Assembly: GCA_021414115.1 (NCBI GenBank)
Contig: JAIOPD010000071.1
Span: forward strand, 1 to 64,000
Source of the DNA: Planctomycetia bacterium
GTDB taxonomy: Bacteria; Planctomycetota; Planctomycetia; Pirellulales; UBA1268
DNA length: 64,000 nucleotides
Direction: 5' to 3'
Position 1 is the first letter of the stretch, and each line of letters opens with the position of its first letter. This document shows, piece by piece, positions 27,610 through 37,115 of this stretch. The notes under the pieces are model-generated. The model saw only the letters and a list, made by a program, of their open reading frames with translations, was not told where the DNA came from and made no database searches. A program made the position numbers and the translations under genes.

Positions 27610-30600
27610 ATGTCCCGTAGCCGCCTCCTGCCCGCATGCGTGGCTGCCGTTCTTCTGCCGCTGGCTCCGATCGCTGCCGCAGCGGCAGCGGCAGACACTG
27701 CCAGAGTCTTCCAGCAGCACGTCGAGCCGATGCCAAGCCTCTCCAAGGTGGCGGTCGCCAAGGACGCGTTGGGCGACGGCAACGCCCCCTGGATCTGGGG
27801 CGGAGAAGACTCTAGCGAGTATCGGCTCTCGAAAACGTTCGCCGGAGGCGCGAAGCGGGCCCGGATCACGGCGACCGCCGACAACGCCATGACGCTCCTG
27901 CTCAACGGCAAGCCGATCGCCACTGGTAATGACTGGCAGCGGCCGGTCACCCTCGACGTCGCAAAGCACCTCGTGCCCGGCGAAAACGAACTGGTCGCGA
28001 TCGTACGCAACGAGGGCGGCGTGGCTGGCTTCGCCTGCCGGCTCGTGCTCGACGAAAGCGTGATCGTGGAGAGCGACGAATCATGGTTCGCCGCGAAGCC
28101 CGCGACTCCGAAGGACCGCGTCGCTGCCCGCCTCGTGGCGACACGAGGCGCCGGCCCATGGGGTGATGTGCTGAAGTCGGTCGCTGAGACAGGCGGCTCC
28201 AAGGGGAGCCCCTTTTCGGTGCCGGACGGCTTTGCCGTTGAGCGATTGTTCGTGGTGCCACGCGAGGAACTCGGCTCATGGGTCTGCCTCACGACCGACC
28301 CGAAGGGGAGGCTGATCGCCAGCGATCAGGGCGACAAAGGGCTCGTACGAATCACGCCCGCGGCGCTCGACGGCTCGACGCCCACGGTCGTCGAGCGGAT
28401 TCCTGTTTCGCTCACGGCGGCCCAAGGCCTGCTCTGGGCCTTTGACTCGCTCTACGTGGTCTGCAACGGAGGCCCCGGCAGCGGTCTCTATCGCGTCACC
28501 GACTCCAACGGCGACGACATGCCCGACAAGGTCGAGAAGCTTCGGACCTTCGAAGGCGGCGGCGAGCACGGCCCGCACAACATCCTCCTCTCGCCGGACG
28601 GTCAACGGCTGTTCGTCATCTGCGGCAACCACACCAAGGTTCCGTTTACCATCAAAAACGTGACCGAGCCGCAGACGATGGGCGGCATCCGTCCAAACCA
28701 GCGCCGGGTCGAGCTTCCGCCCGAGGCGACCAGCAGGCTGCCGGCCAACTGGGACGAGGACCAAATCATCACGCGGATGTGGGATGCCAACGGGCATGCC
28801 GCTGGAATCCTCGCGCCCGGCGGCTACGTCGCGAGCACCGATCCCGAAGGCAAGACATGGGAGATCTGGACCGCCGGCTACCGCAATCCCTACGACATGG
28901 CGTTCAACGCCGACGGCGAACTCTTCGTCTACGACGCCGACATGGAATGGGATTTTGGCACGCCGTGGTATCGCCCCACGCGGGTCAACCACGCCACCAG
29001 CGGGAGCGAGCTCGGCTGGCGAAGCGGCAGCGGTAAATGGTCCGCCGCGGTTCCCGACAGCCTTCCGCCACTCGTTGACATCGGGCCCGGTTCCCCCGTT
29101 GGCGCTGCCTTCGGCTATGGCGCCGCTTTCCCAGCGAAGTATCAGCGGGCCCTGTACATCTGCGATTGGACGTTCGGAACGATGTACGCGATCCATCTCG
29201 AGCCCGACGGTTCGACGTACAAGGGCACGAAGGAGGAGTTTGTCTCCCGCACGCCCCTCCCACTCACCGACATGACCGTGGGCCGCGATGGTGCCATCTA
29301 TTTCACCGTCGGTGGCCGCGGTGGCCAGAGCGAGCTTTATCGGGTGAAGTACGTCGGCTCCGAATCGACGGCGCCGGCTGATCTTCGGGACGCAACGGCC
29401 GCGGGCGAGCGGCGGCTCCGCCGGGAACTCGAGGCGCATCACAAGGCGACGAACGACCCGCAGGCCGCGGTCGCGGCGGCGCTCCCTCACCTGGGCCATG
29501 CCGATCGCTTCGTGCGGTACGCAGCCCGCATCGCTCTCGAGCACCAGCCCATCACGCTCTGGCAGGACAGGGCGCTCGCCAGCGGCGAACCGCGGGCCCG
29601 CATCAACGCGGCCATCGCGGTGGCCCGTCAGGGCGAGCCGGCGACACAACCCGCCGTATTCGCGGCGCTCGATTCCATCGATCCGGCGACGCTCGACCAG
29701 GCCGGCCAACTCGATCTCGCCCGGGCCTACGAGCTGTCGATGGTGAGGCTCGGTGCACCGTCAGCCGAAGTGAAGGCCCGAATCGCCGCACGGTTCGCTC
29801 CGCTCTTTCCCTCGGGATCCTTCGATCTCGACCGGCAACTGTCGAGCCTGCTGGTCGCGGTGCGCGCTCCTGGCATCGTGTCCACGCTCACGGGACTGCT
29901 CTCGGCGCCGACCCAATCGGCGGCCACCACCAACCTCGCGCCGAATGAGGATGACTTGCGACGGCTGCTGGAACGCAACGCTGGATACGGCTCCTCGGTG
30001 CGGGCATCGCTCGAAAAGCGGTCGGATCTGCTGCAGATTCACTATGCCTACGCGCTTCGCACGGTCACGGAGAAGGACGCCTGGACGGCGGCCGACCGCA
30101 AGACCTACTACGATTGGTTCTCGCGGGCCCAGGGGTGGGCGGGTGGAAACAGCTTCCGAAAGTTTCTCACCAACATCGAGACCGAAAGCCTCACCGGATT
30201 GTCCGAGAACGACAAGCTCGCGCTCGAGGCGACCGGCATCCGCAAACCGTACATCCCGCCGCCGCTGCCCAAGCCGGAAGGCCCGGGCCGCACGTGGACG
30301 GTCGACGACGTCGTGTCCGCCGCCTCCAAGGGGCTCGAACCGGGATCGCGCAACTTCGCGCACGGGCAGCGGACGTTTGCGGCCGCGCGGTGCATTGTTT
30401 GCCACCGCTTCGGAAATGACGGCGGGGCGACCGGCCCCGACCTCACCCAGGCCGCAGGCCGCTTCCCGATCAAGGATCTTGTCGAGGCGATCGTCGAGCC
30501 AAGTCGCGTGGTCTCCGACCAATACAAGGCGAGCATCGTCCAGACCGCGGACGGCAAGGTGGTCACCGGCCGGATTGTCGCCGAAACGCCAGACCGGATC

Positions 30601-30795
30601 ACCGTGGTCACCGATCCGGAAGACGCGACGAAGAGCGTGGTGATCGAACGGTCGGCAATCGAGGAGATCCTGCCCTCGCCGACGTCTCTGATGCCGGCCG
30701 GGTTGATCGATACGCTCAACGAGAATGAGGTGCTCGACCTCGTCGCCTACGTTCTCTCGCGGGGCAATCAACGGGATCCCCGGTTCGCCAAGTAG
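27610..30795 (+). CDS. PVC-type heme-binding dehydrogenase/cytochrome c fusion protein
   Basis: 1061 aa, exported (signal LLPACVAAVLLPLAPIAAAAAA). A jelly-roll carbohydrate-binding-like segment (NAMTLLLNGKPIATGN to ENELVAIVRNEGG) precedes a membrane-bound dehydrogenase-type beta-propeller (VPDGFAVERLF, AQGLLWAFDSLYVV, GGGEHGPHNILLSPDG, YRNPYDMAFNADG). HEAT-like repeats follow, then a single c-type heme site CIVCH with the DUF1588/Cyt-c-like tail. Such fusions are specific to the PVC superphylum and are thought to oxidise sugars or alcohols in the periplasm. A second copy is at 39913-42987. The ATG at 27610 is preceded by GAAAGGAAGTTCG. Confidence 0.9.
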   Translation: MSRSRLLPACVAAVLLPLAPIAAAAAAADTARVFQQHVEPMPSLSKVAVAKDALGDGNAPWIWGGEDSSEYRLSKTFAGGAKRARITATADNAMTLLLNGKPIATGNDWQRPVTLDVAKHLVPGENELVAIVRNEGGVAGFACRLVLDESVIVESDESWFAAKPATPKDRVAARLVATRGAGPWGDVLKSVAETGGSKGSPFSVPDGFAVERLFVVPREELGSWVCLTTDPKGRLIASDQGDKGLVRITPAALDGSTPTVVERIPVSLTAAQGLLWAFDSLYVVCNGGPGSGLYRVTDSNGDDMPDKVEKLRTFEGGGEHGPHNILLSPDGQRLFVICGNHTKVPFTIKNVTEPQTMGGIRPNQRRVELPPEATSRLPANWDEDQIITRMWDANGHAAGILAPGGYVASTDPEGKTWEIWTAGYRNPYDMAFNADGELFVYDADMEWDFGTPWYRPTRVNHATSGSELGWRSGSGKWSAAVPDSLPPLVDIGPGSPVGAAFGYGAAFPAKYQRALYICDWTFGTMYAIHLEPDGSTYKGTKEEFVSRTPLPLTDMTVGRDGAIYFTVGGRGGQSELYRVKYVGSESTAPADLRDATAAGERRLRRELEAHHKATNDPQAAVAAALPHLGHADRFVRYAARIALEHQPITLWQDRALASGEPRARINAAIAVARQGEPATQPAVFAALDSIDPATLDQAGQLDLARAYELSMVRLGAPSAEVKARIAARFAPLFPSGSFDLDRQLSSLLVAVRAPGIVSTLTGLLSAPTQSAATTNLAPNEDDLRRLLERNAGYGSSVRASLEKRSDLLQIHYAYALRTVTEKDAWTAADRKTYYDWFSRAQGWAGGNSFRKFLTNIETESLTGLSENDKLALEATGIRKPYIPPPLPKPEGPGRTWTVDDVVSAASKGLEPGSRNFAHGQRTFAAARCIVCHRFGNDGGATGPDLTQAAGRFPIKDLVEAIVEPSRVVSDQYKASIVQTADGKVVTGRIVAETPDRITVVTDPEDATKSVVIERSAIEEILPSPTSLMPAGLIDTLNENEVLDLVAYVLSRGNQRDPRFAK

Positions 30796-30955
30796 CCCCA
30801 AGACCGCTGGGCCACCGGGCTGCTGCCAAGCCTCGTTGCGGCAGTCTGGGCGGAATGCGGGGGCGATTCCTGGCGTTGACCCGTTTTTCCCGCAGGCATA
30901 CATTCCGACGGTCACCTGTGACTGCCGGTTGTTCGCGAACTTCAAGGCCCTTTCC

Positions 30956-32818
30956 GTGCCGCTTCAGCAGCCTTCATCGACGCCGTGGGACGACGTCAAG
31001 GAGCGGGTTCGCGAATCGGTCGACATCGTCGACGTGGTGGGCTCTTACATTTCCCTTCGCCGTCAAGGCAAGGGCATGACCGGCCTCTGTCCGTGGCACG
31101 ACGACTCCAAGCCGAGCCTCCAGGTCAATCCGGAGCGGCAGACCTATCGCTGCTGGGTATGCGACGTCGGCGGCGATCTCTTCAGTTTCGTGATGCGGAT
31201 GGAGAAGGTCGAGTTTCGCGAGGCCCTCGAGCAACTGGCCGACCGCGCGGGAATCTCGATGCCCCGCGGCCGCGGCAGCCTACCGGCCGATGACAAAGCG
31301 GCCCTGCGATCGGTGATGACCTGGGCCGCCGAGCGATTTTGCGACTGCCTGCGGTCGGCGGCCGATGCCGCGGCGGCCCGCGATTACCTCCGCTCCCGAG
31401 GCCTCACCGCGGCCACGATCGACCGCTTCCAACTCGGCTTCGCGCCGCAATCGTGGGATTGGCTGTTGCGGCAGGCTGCCGCGGCAGCGCTGAGCCGAGC
31501 CGACCTCGTGAAGGCCGGACTCGTGATCGAGCGAGACGATCACTCTGGCCACTACGACCGATTCCGCGGCCGCGTGATGTTCCCGATCCGCGATCCGCAG
31601 GGTCGATGCGTCGCCTTTGGCGGCCGGGTGCTGCCCGGTGAGCGGTCCGACTCCGCGAAATACATCAACTCCCCCGAGACGCCGCTGTTTTCCAAGAGCT
31701 CGATGCTCTACGGGCTCGACACCGCCCGCGACGCGATGACGCAATCGCGGCGGGCGATCGTCGTCGAGGGCTACACCGATTGCCTCGCCGCCCGGCAGGC
31801 CGGGATCGACGACGTGGTTGCGGTGCTCGGCACGGCGCTCGGCGAGCGGCATGCAAAACTGCTGCGTCGCTACGCCGATCGGATCGTGCTCGTGCTCGAC
31901 GGCGACGACGCCGGCCGTCGTCGGGCCAACGAGGTGCTCGAGGTGCTGCTGGCCGAGCCGATCGACGTGCGAATCGCACGGATGCCGTCCGGTGTCGACC
32001 CGTGCGAGTTCATTCTCGCGAGCGGCCGGGAGGCGTTCGAGTCGCTCGTCGAAAGCGCCAGTGATCCGCTCGACTACCGAATGGACGAGGTGCTCGCCAG
32101 TCTGGCTCCCGACGCGGGTGACGATGCGGCCCTGGCGTCGGTGGAGAGCGTGCTCAAGCCCCTGGCCACGGCGTCGACTCGGTCGTCGCTTCCGCCCTCG
32201 CAGCAGCGGCTGCGGGAGGATCAGATTCTCGGCAGGTTGTCGCGGCGGTTTGGCCTGTCGCGAGACGTGCTGCGGAGCCGGGTGTTGGAGCTGCGCGGCG
32301 CCTCGACCGGGGCGGCAATGTCCTCATCAGCAGACGATTCGCGGCCGCCGCGGCTGCCGGCCTGGGACCGCGAGGTGCTCGAGGTGCTCGTGGGCGTGCC
32401 CGACAGCGTGGGGCTCATCGTCCGCGAGGTGAAGCCGGCCGACCTCGAGACGCCGGCCGGCAGGACCGTCGTCGAAGCCGCGCATCGCCTGCACGCGGCC
32501 GGACGGCAGGTGGCGCTCTCCAACCTGCTCATGGAGATCGCCGACCCGTTGCTGCAGAGCCTGCTCGTCGCCGTCGACGAGGCCGGCGCGGCCCGCGGCC
32601 CGATCGATCCGCACGAGCGGGTCGGGCACTTTACCGATGCGTTGCGACGCCGCTCCGCCGAGCGGCAGGCGCACGCCAGCGCCCGAACACTGAAAACCTC
32701 CCGCCTGGATTCGCTGGCGGAGGCCGAGCTCCTCGAAAGGCTGCTCGCTGAACGGCGAACCGCCCAAGGGATCCCGGAACTTTCCGAACAGGGCATGACC
32801 GAACCCAAGGATGGGTGA
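30956..32818 (+). CDS. dnaG: DNA primase DnaG
   Basis: 620 aa from the GTG at 30956, with AAGG upstream. The open frame before it crosses the end of the previous gene and is not primase-like. It has an N-terminal CHC2 zinc finger (CPWHDD...YRCWVC), then the catalytic core with GFAPQSWDWL, VMFPIRDPQGRCVAFGGR and TOPRIM motifs VVEGYTD and LVLDGDDAGRRR. The C-terminal helicase-binding part is diverged. It makes RNA primers at the replication fork. It is followed, as in many bacteria, by the housekeeping sigma factor. Confidence 0.93.
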   Translation: MPLQQPSSTPWDDVKERVRESVDIVDVVGSYISLRRQGKGMTGLCPWHDDSKPSLQVNPERQTYRCWVCDVGGDLFSFVMRMEKVEFREALEQLADRAGISMPRGRGSLPADDKAALRSVMTWAAERFCDCLRSAADAAAARDYLRSRGLTAATIDRFQLGFAPQSWDWLLRQAAAAALSRADLVKAGLVIERDDHSGHYDRFRGRVMFPIRDPQGRCVAFGGRVLPGERSDSAKYINSPETPLFSKSSMLYGLDTARDAMTQSRRAIVVEGYTDCLAARQAGIDDVVAVLGTALGERHAKLLRRYADRIVLVLDGDDAGRRRANEVLEVLLAEPIDVRIARMPSGVDPCEFILASGREAFESLVESASDPLDYRMDEVLASLAPDAGDDAALASVESVLKPLATASTRSSLPPSQQRLREDQILGRLSRRFGLSRDVLRSRVLELRGASTGAAMSSSADDSRPPRLPAWDREVLEVLVGVPDSVGLIVREVKPADLETPAGRTVVEAAHRLHAAGRQVALSNLLMEIADPLLQSLLVAVDEAGAARGPIDPHERVGHFTDALRRRSAERQAHASARTLKTSRLDSLAEAELLERLLAERRTAQGIPELSEQGMTEPKDG

Positions 32819-32920
32819 GGGTGTCCGACTCGTTGCTGCAGTCGATCCGGCGGGACACTCCGCTGCCGGATCGGGGGGCGGCGTGCGAGCGACGGTACGA
32901 TGGTGATGGAGAACCGACCC

Positions 32921-34639
32921 ATGAAGAATCGCATGACCATGTCCAACGACAGCCGACCGAAGGCCACTCAGCCCGCCGCCCCGGCAGCGAACGGCCCCGG
33001 CGAGGGCGACCTCGCCACGCTGATCGCGATCGGCCGGGAGCTCGGCTACCTCACGTTCGATCAGGTCAACGCCTATCTTCCCGACGAGGCCGTCGATCCC
33101 GAAAAGATCGACGCACTGCTCGTGGCCCTCGAGGAGCGGGGCATCGAACTCGTCGACACTCCGCCGGCACCGCGCACCGCGACCCCCGGTGCCGCGGCCG
33201 CCGCCACTCCTGCACCGCAGCCCCGGCGTGACGAGGCAATCACCACGGCCCCGTCCAACGCCGGCAACGATCCCATCCGGATGTATCTGGCCCAGATGGC
33301 GGAAATTCCTCTGCTGACGCGGCGCGAGGAGATTTCGCTCGCCAAGCGGATCGAGGTGACCCGCAAGCGGTTTCGCCGTGCCATTCTCGGCTGTGCCTAC
33401 TCGCTGCAGACCACGGTCGACACGCTGCGAAAGGTGCACGAGGGCTCGCTGCCCTTCGACCGAACCATCAAGGTGTCGCTCACGGAGCGGCTGACGAAGG
33501 AGCAGATCCAGGCGCGGATGCCGCACAACCTCGTGACGCTTGATCATCTGATGGGCGAAAGCCGGACGGAGTTTCGCCGCCTGATCAGCAAGCGCACCGG
33601 CCCCGAGGAGGCCCGCGCCGCTCGGCTCCGATTCCGCAGGCATCGTGCCAAGTCGCTCGTGCTCGTCGAAGAGCTCAGCCTCCGCACTCGACGGGTGCAG
33701 CCGCTCGTCAAACTGCTCCGCGGGATGTCCTCGCGGATGGACCGGATCCAGCAGGATCTCCGGCTCATGAAGGAGGGACAACTCTCCACCGACGACCGCG
33801 CCGACATGCGGAAGGAGCTCCGCGATCTGATGCTGACGACGCTGGAAAGTCCGCGGTCGCTGCGGACGAGGGTGCAGGTGCTCGAAAAGCTCAAGGTCGA
33901 ATACGAGGCCGCCAAGCGCAACCTCTCGGCGGCGAACCTGCGGCTCGTCGTCTCGATCGCCAAGAAGTACCGCAACCGCGGTCTCTCCTTCCTCGACCTC
34001 ATTCAGGAAGGCAATACGGGCCTGATGCGGGCGGTCGACAAGTACGAGTATCGTCGCGGCTTCAAGTTCTCGACGTACGCGACCTGGTGGATCCGGCAGG
34101 CGATCACGCGGGCCATCGCCGATCAGGCCCGCACGATCCGCATCCCGGTGCACATGATCGACGTGCTCTCGAAGCTGCGGACGACGGCCAAGAAACTCCT
34201 CCATGAGCTCGGCCGTGAGCCGGCGCCCGAGGAGATCGCGGAAGCAGCAGGTGTGCCGGCCGAAGAAGCCCGCCGCGTTTTGGAGATGGGCCGGCAGCCC
34301 ATGAGCCTCGACCGGCCGATCGGTGAGAGCGAAGACGCCAGCTTCAGCGAGTTCGTCGAGGACGTCGGTGTGGCCAGTCCGACCATGTCGACCACGCACG
34401 GCCTGCTCCGAGATCGGATCGAGTCGCTTCTGAAGACCCTCACGTACCGCGAGCGGGAGATCGTTCGGCTGCGGTACGGCCTGACCGACGGCTACACCTA
34501 CACGCTCGAGGAGGTGGGCCGGATCTTCCGCGTGACCCGAGAGCGGGTCCGGCAGATCGAAGCCAAGGCGGTCAAGAAGCTGCAGCACCCGGTCCGTTCG
34601 CGGCAGTTGGAGAGTTTCATGCAGGAAACGGGAAGCTGA
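32921..34639 (+). CDS. rpoD: housekeeping RNA polymerase sigma factor (sigma-70, RpoD)
   Basis: About 572 aa. Region 1.1 at the N-terminus ([14 protein letters not shown]) and a non-conserved helical insert of about 220 residues precede the core: region 2 ([58 protein letters not shown]), region 3 and region 4 ([19 protein letters not shown]). All primary-sigma signatures are intact. GGAG before the ATG at 32921 supports that start; an ATG at 32900 is alternative. It forms a dnaG-rpoD pair, terminated by the stem-loop at 34684-34724. Confidence 0.93.
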   Translation: MKNRMTMSNDSRPKATQPAAPAANGPGEGDLATLIAIGRELGYLTFDQVNAYLPDEAVDPEKIDALLVALEERGIELVDTPPAPRTATPGAAAAATPAPQPRRDEAITTAPSNAGNDPIRMYLAQMAEIPLLTRREEISLAKRIEVTRKRFRRAILGCAYSLQTTVDTLRKVHEGSLPFDRTIKVSLTERLTKEQIQARMPHNLVTLDHLMGESRTEFRRLISKRTGPEEARAARLRFRRHRAKSLVLVEELSLRTRRVQPLVKLLRGMSSRMDRIQQDLRLMKEGQLSTDDRADMRKELRDLMLTTLESPRSLRTRVQVLEKLKVEYEAAKRNLSAANLRLVVSIAKKYRNRGLSFLDLIQEGNTGLMRAVDKYEYRRGFKFSTYATWWIRQAITRAIADQARTIRIPVHMIDVLSKLRTTAKKLLHELGREPAPEEIAEAAGVPAEEARRVLEMGRQPMSLDRPIGESEDASFSEFVEDVGVASPTMSTTHGLLRDRIESLLKTLTYREREIVRLRYGLTDGYTYTLEEVGRIFRVTRERVRQIEAKAVKKLQHPVRSRQLESFMQETGS

Positions 34640-34683
34640 TTCACGGAGGCAGGGCCCTCGTGGCCAGGCCAGACGTCAACCAC

Positions 34684-34724
34684 GCGGGCCGGTCGTCTTC
34701 GGGGCGACCGGCCCGCCGCTTTTT
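34684..34724 (+). terminator. rho-independent terminator after rpoD
   Basis: A perfect 12-bp stem (GCGGGCCGGTCG at 34684-34695 with CGACCGGCCCGC at 34705-34716) encloses a 9-nt loop containing TTCG and is followed by CGCTTTTT at 34717-34724. It lies 45 bp after the rpoD stop. Confidence 0.88.
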
Positions 34725-34797
34725 CCACCCCCGACGTCTGGTAGACTTCGGGCCCAAAGGGCGGGATTCGCCGCCCTGCCCTCGGAACCCATTGCCC

Positions 34798-35520
34798 ATG
34801 GCCGTCGCCGTCGCCGCAGGAACCCTCCGCACGCTGCACCGCATGCACCAGCAGCTGGCCGACCTCGCCGAGCAGCTCGCGGCCGGCCCACGGGCGGTGG
34901 CCGCTCGGACGAAGCAGGTGCAGGCCGCCGACGCCAAGAAGGCCGCCGCCCAGGACGACATCAAGAAGGCCAAGATGGCCGCCGACCAAAAGCAGCTCCA
35001 GCTCAAGTCGGCCGAGGCCAAGATTCTGGACCTCGAGGCGAAGCTCAACGCCTGCAAGACCAACCGCGAGTATCAGACGCTCGGCGATCAGATCGCCGCC
35101 GACAAGATGGCGACGAAGGTGCTCGAGGACGAGATCATCGAGGCCCTCGAGCGTATCGACGCCCTCAAGCCGGCGGTGCCCGCCGCCGAGGCCGAAATCG
35201 ACGCCGCGAAAAAGCTCCTCGCCGCGGCCCAGGAGAAAGTCCAGGCCGAGACGGGCAGGCTCGAGTTGGAGCTCGCGCGGATCAAGGGCGACCTGCAGCT
35301 CACCGAGAAGGAGCTCACCGACGACGTCCGGGAAAAGTACGACCGCGTCGTGAAGCAAAAGGGGGCCGACGGCCTGGCCGCCGTCGATGGCGACAGTTGC
35401 GGCGGCTGCTTCCAGCAATTGACTGGCAACATGGTGTCGGACCTGATGCTGGGCCGGGTGATTGCCTGCCGGAGTTGCGGCCGGCTGCTCTACATGCCCC
35501 ACTCATCGCCGTCGGCCTGA
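34798..35520 (+). CDS. coiled-coil zinc-ribbon protein (CT398/C4-type zinc ribbon family)
   Basis: 240 aa. Residues about 10-190 are a long Ala/Lys/Glu-rich coiled coil with the conserved TNREYQTLGDQI motif. The C-terminus holds a C4 zinc ribbon (CGGCFQQL...CRSCGRLLYM). This matches the family typified by chlamydial CT398 and mycobacterial homologues, proposed to touch transcription or secretion machinery. Position between rpoD and greA favours a transcription-related role here. The ATG at 34798 is chosen because the coiled coil starts there and the terminator lies upstream. Confidence 0.82.
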   Translation: MAVAVAAGTLRTLHRMHQQLADLAEQLAAGPRAVAARTKQVQAADAKKAAAQDDIKKAKMAADQKQLQLKSAEAKILDLEAKLNACKTNREYQTLGDQIAADKMATKVLEDEIIEALERIDALKPAVPAAEAEIDAAKKLLAAAQEKVQAETGRLELELARIKGDLQLTEKELTDDVREKYDRVVKQKGADGLAAVDGDSCGGCFQQLTGNMVSDLMLGRVIACRSCGRLLYMPHSSPSA

Positions 35521-35572
35521 CGGCACCACGCGGTCCGATGACGGCCCGCTGACGTTTTCGAGGAGAACCAAG

Positions 35573-36049
35573 ATGTCCGATCTTATTCCCATGACGCGTG
35601 CCGGCTACGACAAGCTCAAGGCCGAGGTCGATCAGATGGAAACCGTCGAGATGCCGAAGCTCGCGCAGCGGGTCGCCGCGGCCCGCAGCGAGGGCGACCT
35701 CAGCGAGAATGCCGAATACCACGGCGCACGGGAAAGTCAGGGCATGATGCAGGCCAAGATCAACCTCCTTCGCGACAAGCTCGCGCGGGCCGTGATCGTG
35801 GAACGCGCGAAGGAGGCCACCGACGAGGTGGTCTTCGGCGCGACGGTGGTCGTCAAAGACCTCAAGTTCGGCGACGAGGAGATCTACGTCCTCGTGGGCG
35901 CCGGCGAGGAGGATTTCGACGCCGGCAGGATCAACGTGGCCAGTCCGCTCGCCCAGGGCCTGCTCGGCAGGAAGGTCGGTGAGAAGGTCGCGATCGACGT
36001 GCCCGCCGGCACCATGAAGCTCGAGATCCTCCAGGTTCGTTTCGACTGA
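35573..36049 (+). CDS. greA: transcription elongation factor GreA
   Basis: 158 aa, standard length. The N-terminal coiled coil contains the acidic tip LSENAEYHGARESQG that reaches the RNA polymerase active site and stimulates cleavage of backtracked transcripts. The C-terminal FKBP-like domain includes VVVKDL and INVASPLAQGLLGRKVGE. The start at 35573 is preceded by GAGGAGAACCAAG. It closes the dnaG-rpoD-zinc ribbon-greA block. Confidence 0.95.
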   Translation: MSDLIPMTRAGYDKLKAEVDQMETVEMPKLAQRVAAARSEGDLSENAEYHGARESQGMMQAKINLLRDKLARAVIVERAKEATDEVVFGATVVVKDLKFGDEEIYVLVGAGEEDFDAGRINVASPLAQGLLGRKVGEKVAIDVPAGTMKLEILQVRFD

Positions 36050-36080
36050 GCGGCTGACCGCCTGCGGCAGCCAGCCGTCA

Positions 36081-36187
36081 CGAAGCCCCAAGCGCGAGCG
36101 CGGGGAATACGCCCTCCACCCCAACTCGCTCCGCGCCACGCTCACGGCGGCCGCCCGTATACCCGTCGCTCGCGCTCCGGGCTTCCC
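36081..36187 (+). repeat. composite inverted-repeat element, copy 1
   Basis: Arm A (36082-36105, GAAGCCCCAAGCGCGAGC...) and an inverted arm B (36161-36187, CCCGTCGCTCGCGCTCCGGG...) face each other about 55 bp apart. The same pair, in reverse orientation and with similar spacing, is found at 43084-43194. Together with 36050-36080 and 36188-36386 this intergenic space between greA and the PLP protein holds no gene. Confidence 0.75.
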
Positions 36188-36357
36188 GGCAACGGACACA
36201 AACGAGAACCCGCGAGGGGCTGCCCGTGCCCCGAGAGCCGGCGTTGCTGGCCAGCGCAGGCAGGATGCCGAAGCGCAGGCAGCATCGAGTGAGTGAAGCC
36301 CAGGATGGGCGGAACGAACGTCCGGCTCACGGGGCACGGGCAGCCCCGACCCACCAC
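36161..36357. repeat. dispersed hairpin element, about 195 bp, copy 1
   Basis: The segment from ACCCGTCGCTCGC to CCCGACCCACCACT is nearly identical at both ends to 50885-51230. It contains 26-bp arms at 36216-36241 and 36322-36347 (GGGGCTGCCCGTGCC.../...GGCACGGGCAGCCCC) with one mismatch and an 80-nt loop. The ORFs through it are Arg/Pro-rich and not credible. It is a structured RNA-like or miniature mobile element. Confidence 0.75.
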
Positions 36358-36386
36358 TTGGACGTTCCACCAAACTCGGATCCGCT

Positions 36387-37115
36387 CTAACGGAGCCCTT
36401 CGAAGAGCGCGGAGCCGATCCGCACCATCGTCGATCCCTCGAGGATCGCCTCCTCGAAATCACCGCTCATTCCCATCGAGAGTTCCCGAAGCATCTCCGG
36501 CGGCACCTCGCGGGCCAACCGGTCGCGGATCTCGCGGAGCCTCGCGAAATCCCGCCGGGCGTCGGCACCGGCGGCGTCCGGATGACTCGCCATCCCCATC
36601 AGGCCGCGCAGCCGCACATGCGGCGCGGCGACTGCGGCAGCCACGAGCGCCGGCACATCGGCCTCCCCGCAGCCCGACCGCTCCGGATCGGCGGTGAGGT
36701 TCACCTCCACGAGCACGTCGCACGACCTCTCCGCCGAGGCCGCCTCCGCCTCGATGGCCGTCAGCAGCCGCAGGCTGTCGAGGGTGTGCATGAGCGAAAC
36801 GACCGAAACCGTACGGTGGACCTTGTTTCGCTGAAGGTGGCCGACCAGATGCCAGTGCGGAGCGAGGTCGGCAAGTGCCGCAGCCCTGTCCCACAGCTGC
36901 TGTGGGCGGCTTTCGGCGAGCTCACGGCAGCCGCACTCGACGAGGATCCGGGCGACGTCGGCCCCCACGTATTTCGTGACGCCGATCAGCGTCACCTCGC
37001 CGACGCCACGCCCCGCCCGACGGCAGGCCTCCGCCATTCGGGCCTCGAGCGCGGCGAGGTTCTCCCGGCACCGGTGCCGCACGTCGTCGTCCGCTGGTAC
37101 AGGAGCTGTCGTCAC
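36387..37115 (-). CDS. yggS: YggS/PROSC family PLP-binding homeostasis protein
   Basis: 242 aa alanine-racemase-like TIM barrel. The PLP lysine lies in LIGVTKYVGAD, followed by CRELAESRPQQLWDR, WHLVGHLQRNK, and the phosphate-binding end LSMGMSGDFEEAI with VRIGSALFEG. The family controls free pyridoxal phosphate levels and has no racemase activity. The start at 37115 overlaps the stop of the upstream 593-aa gene (ATGA), so both are co-translated. Confidence 0.92.
   Translation of the reverse strand: MTTAPVPADDDVRHRCRENLAALEARMAEACRRAGRGVGEVTLIGVTKYVGADVARILVECGCRELAESRPQQLWDRAAALADLAPHWHLVGHLQRNKVHRTVSVVSLMHTLDSLRLLTAIEAEAASAERSCDVLVEVNLTADPERSGCGEADVPALVAAAVAAPHVRLRGLMGMASHPDAAGADARRDFARLREIRDRLAREVPPEMLRELSMGMSGDFEEAILEGSTMVRIGSALFEGLR

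Noticed and set aside
34640-34797. In-frame upstream extension of the zinc-ribbon gene
   Set aside because: It would start before the rpoD terminator and translate it; the coiled coil begins at 34798.
36293-36697. ORFs through the repeat elements near 36.3 kb and 50.8-51.2 kb
   Set aside because: Their predicted products merely translate the dispersed repeats and differ in frame from copy to copy.
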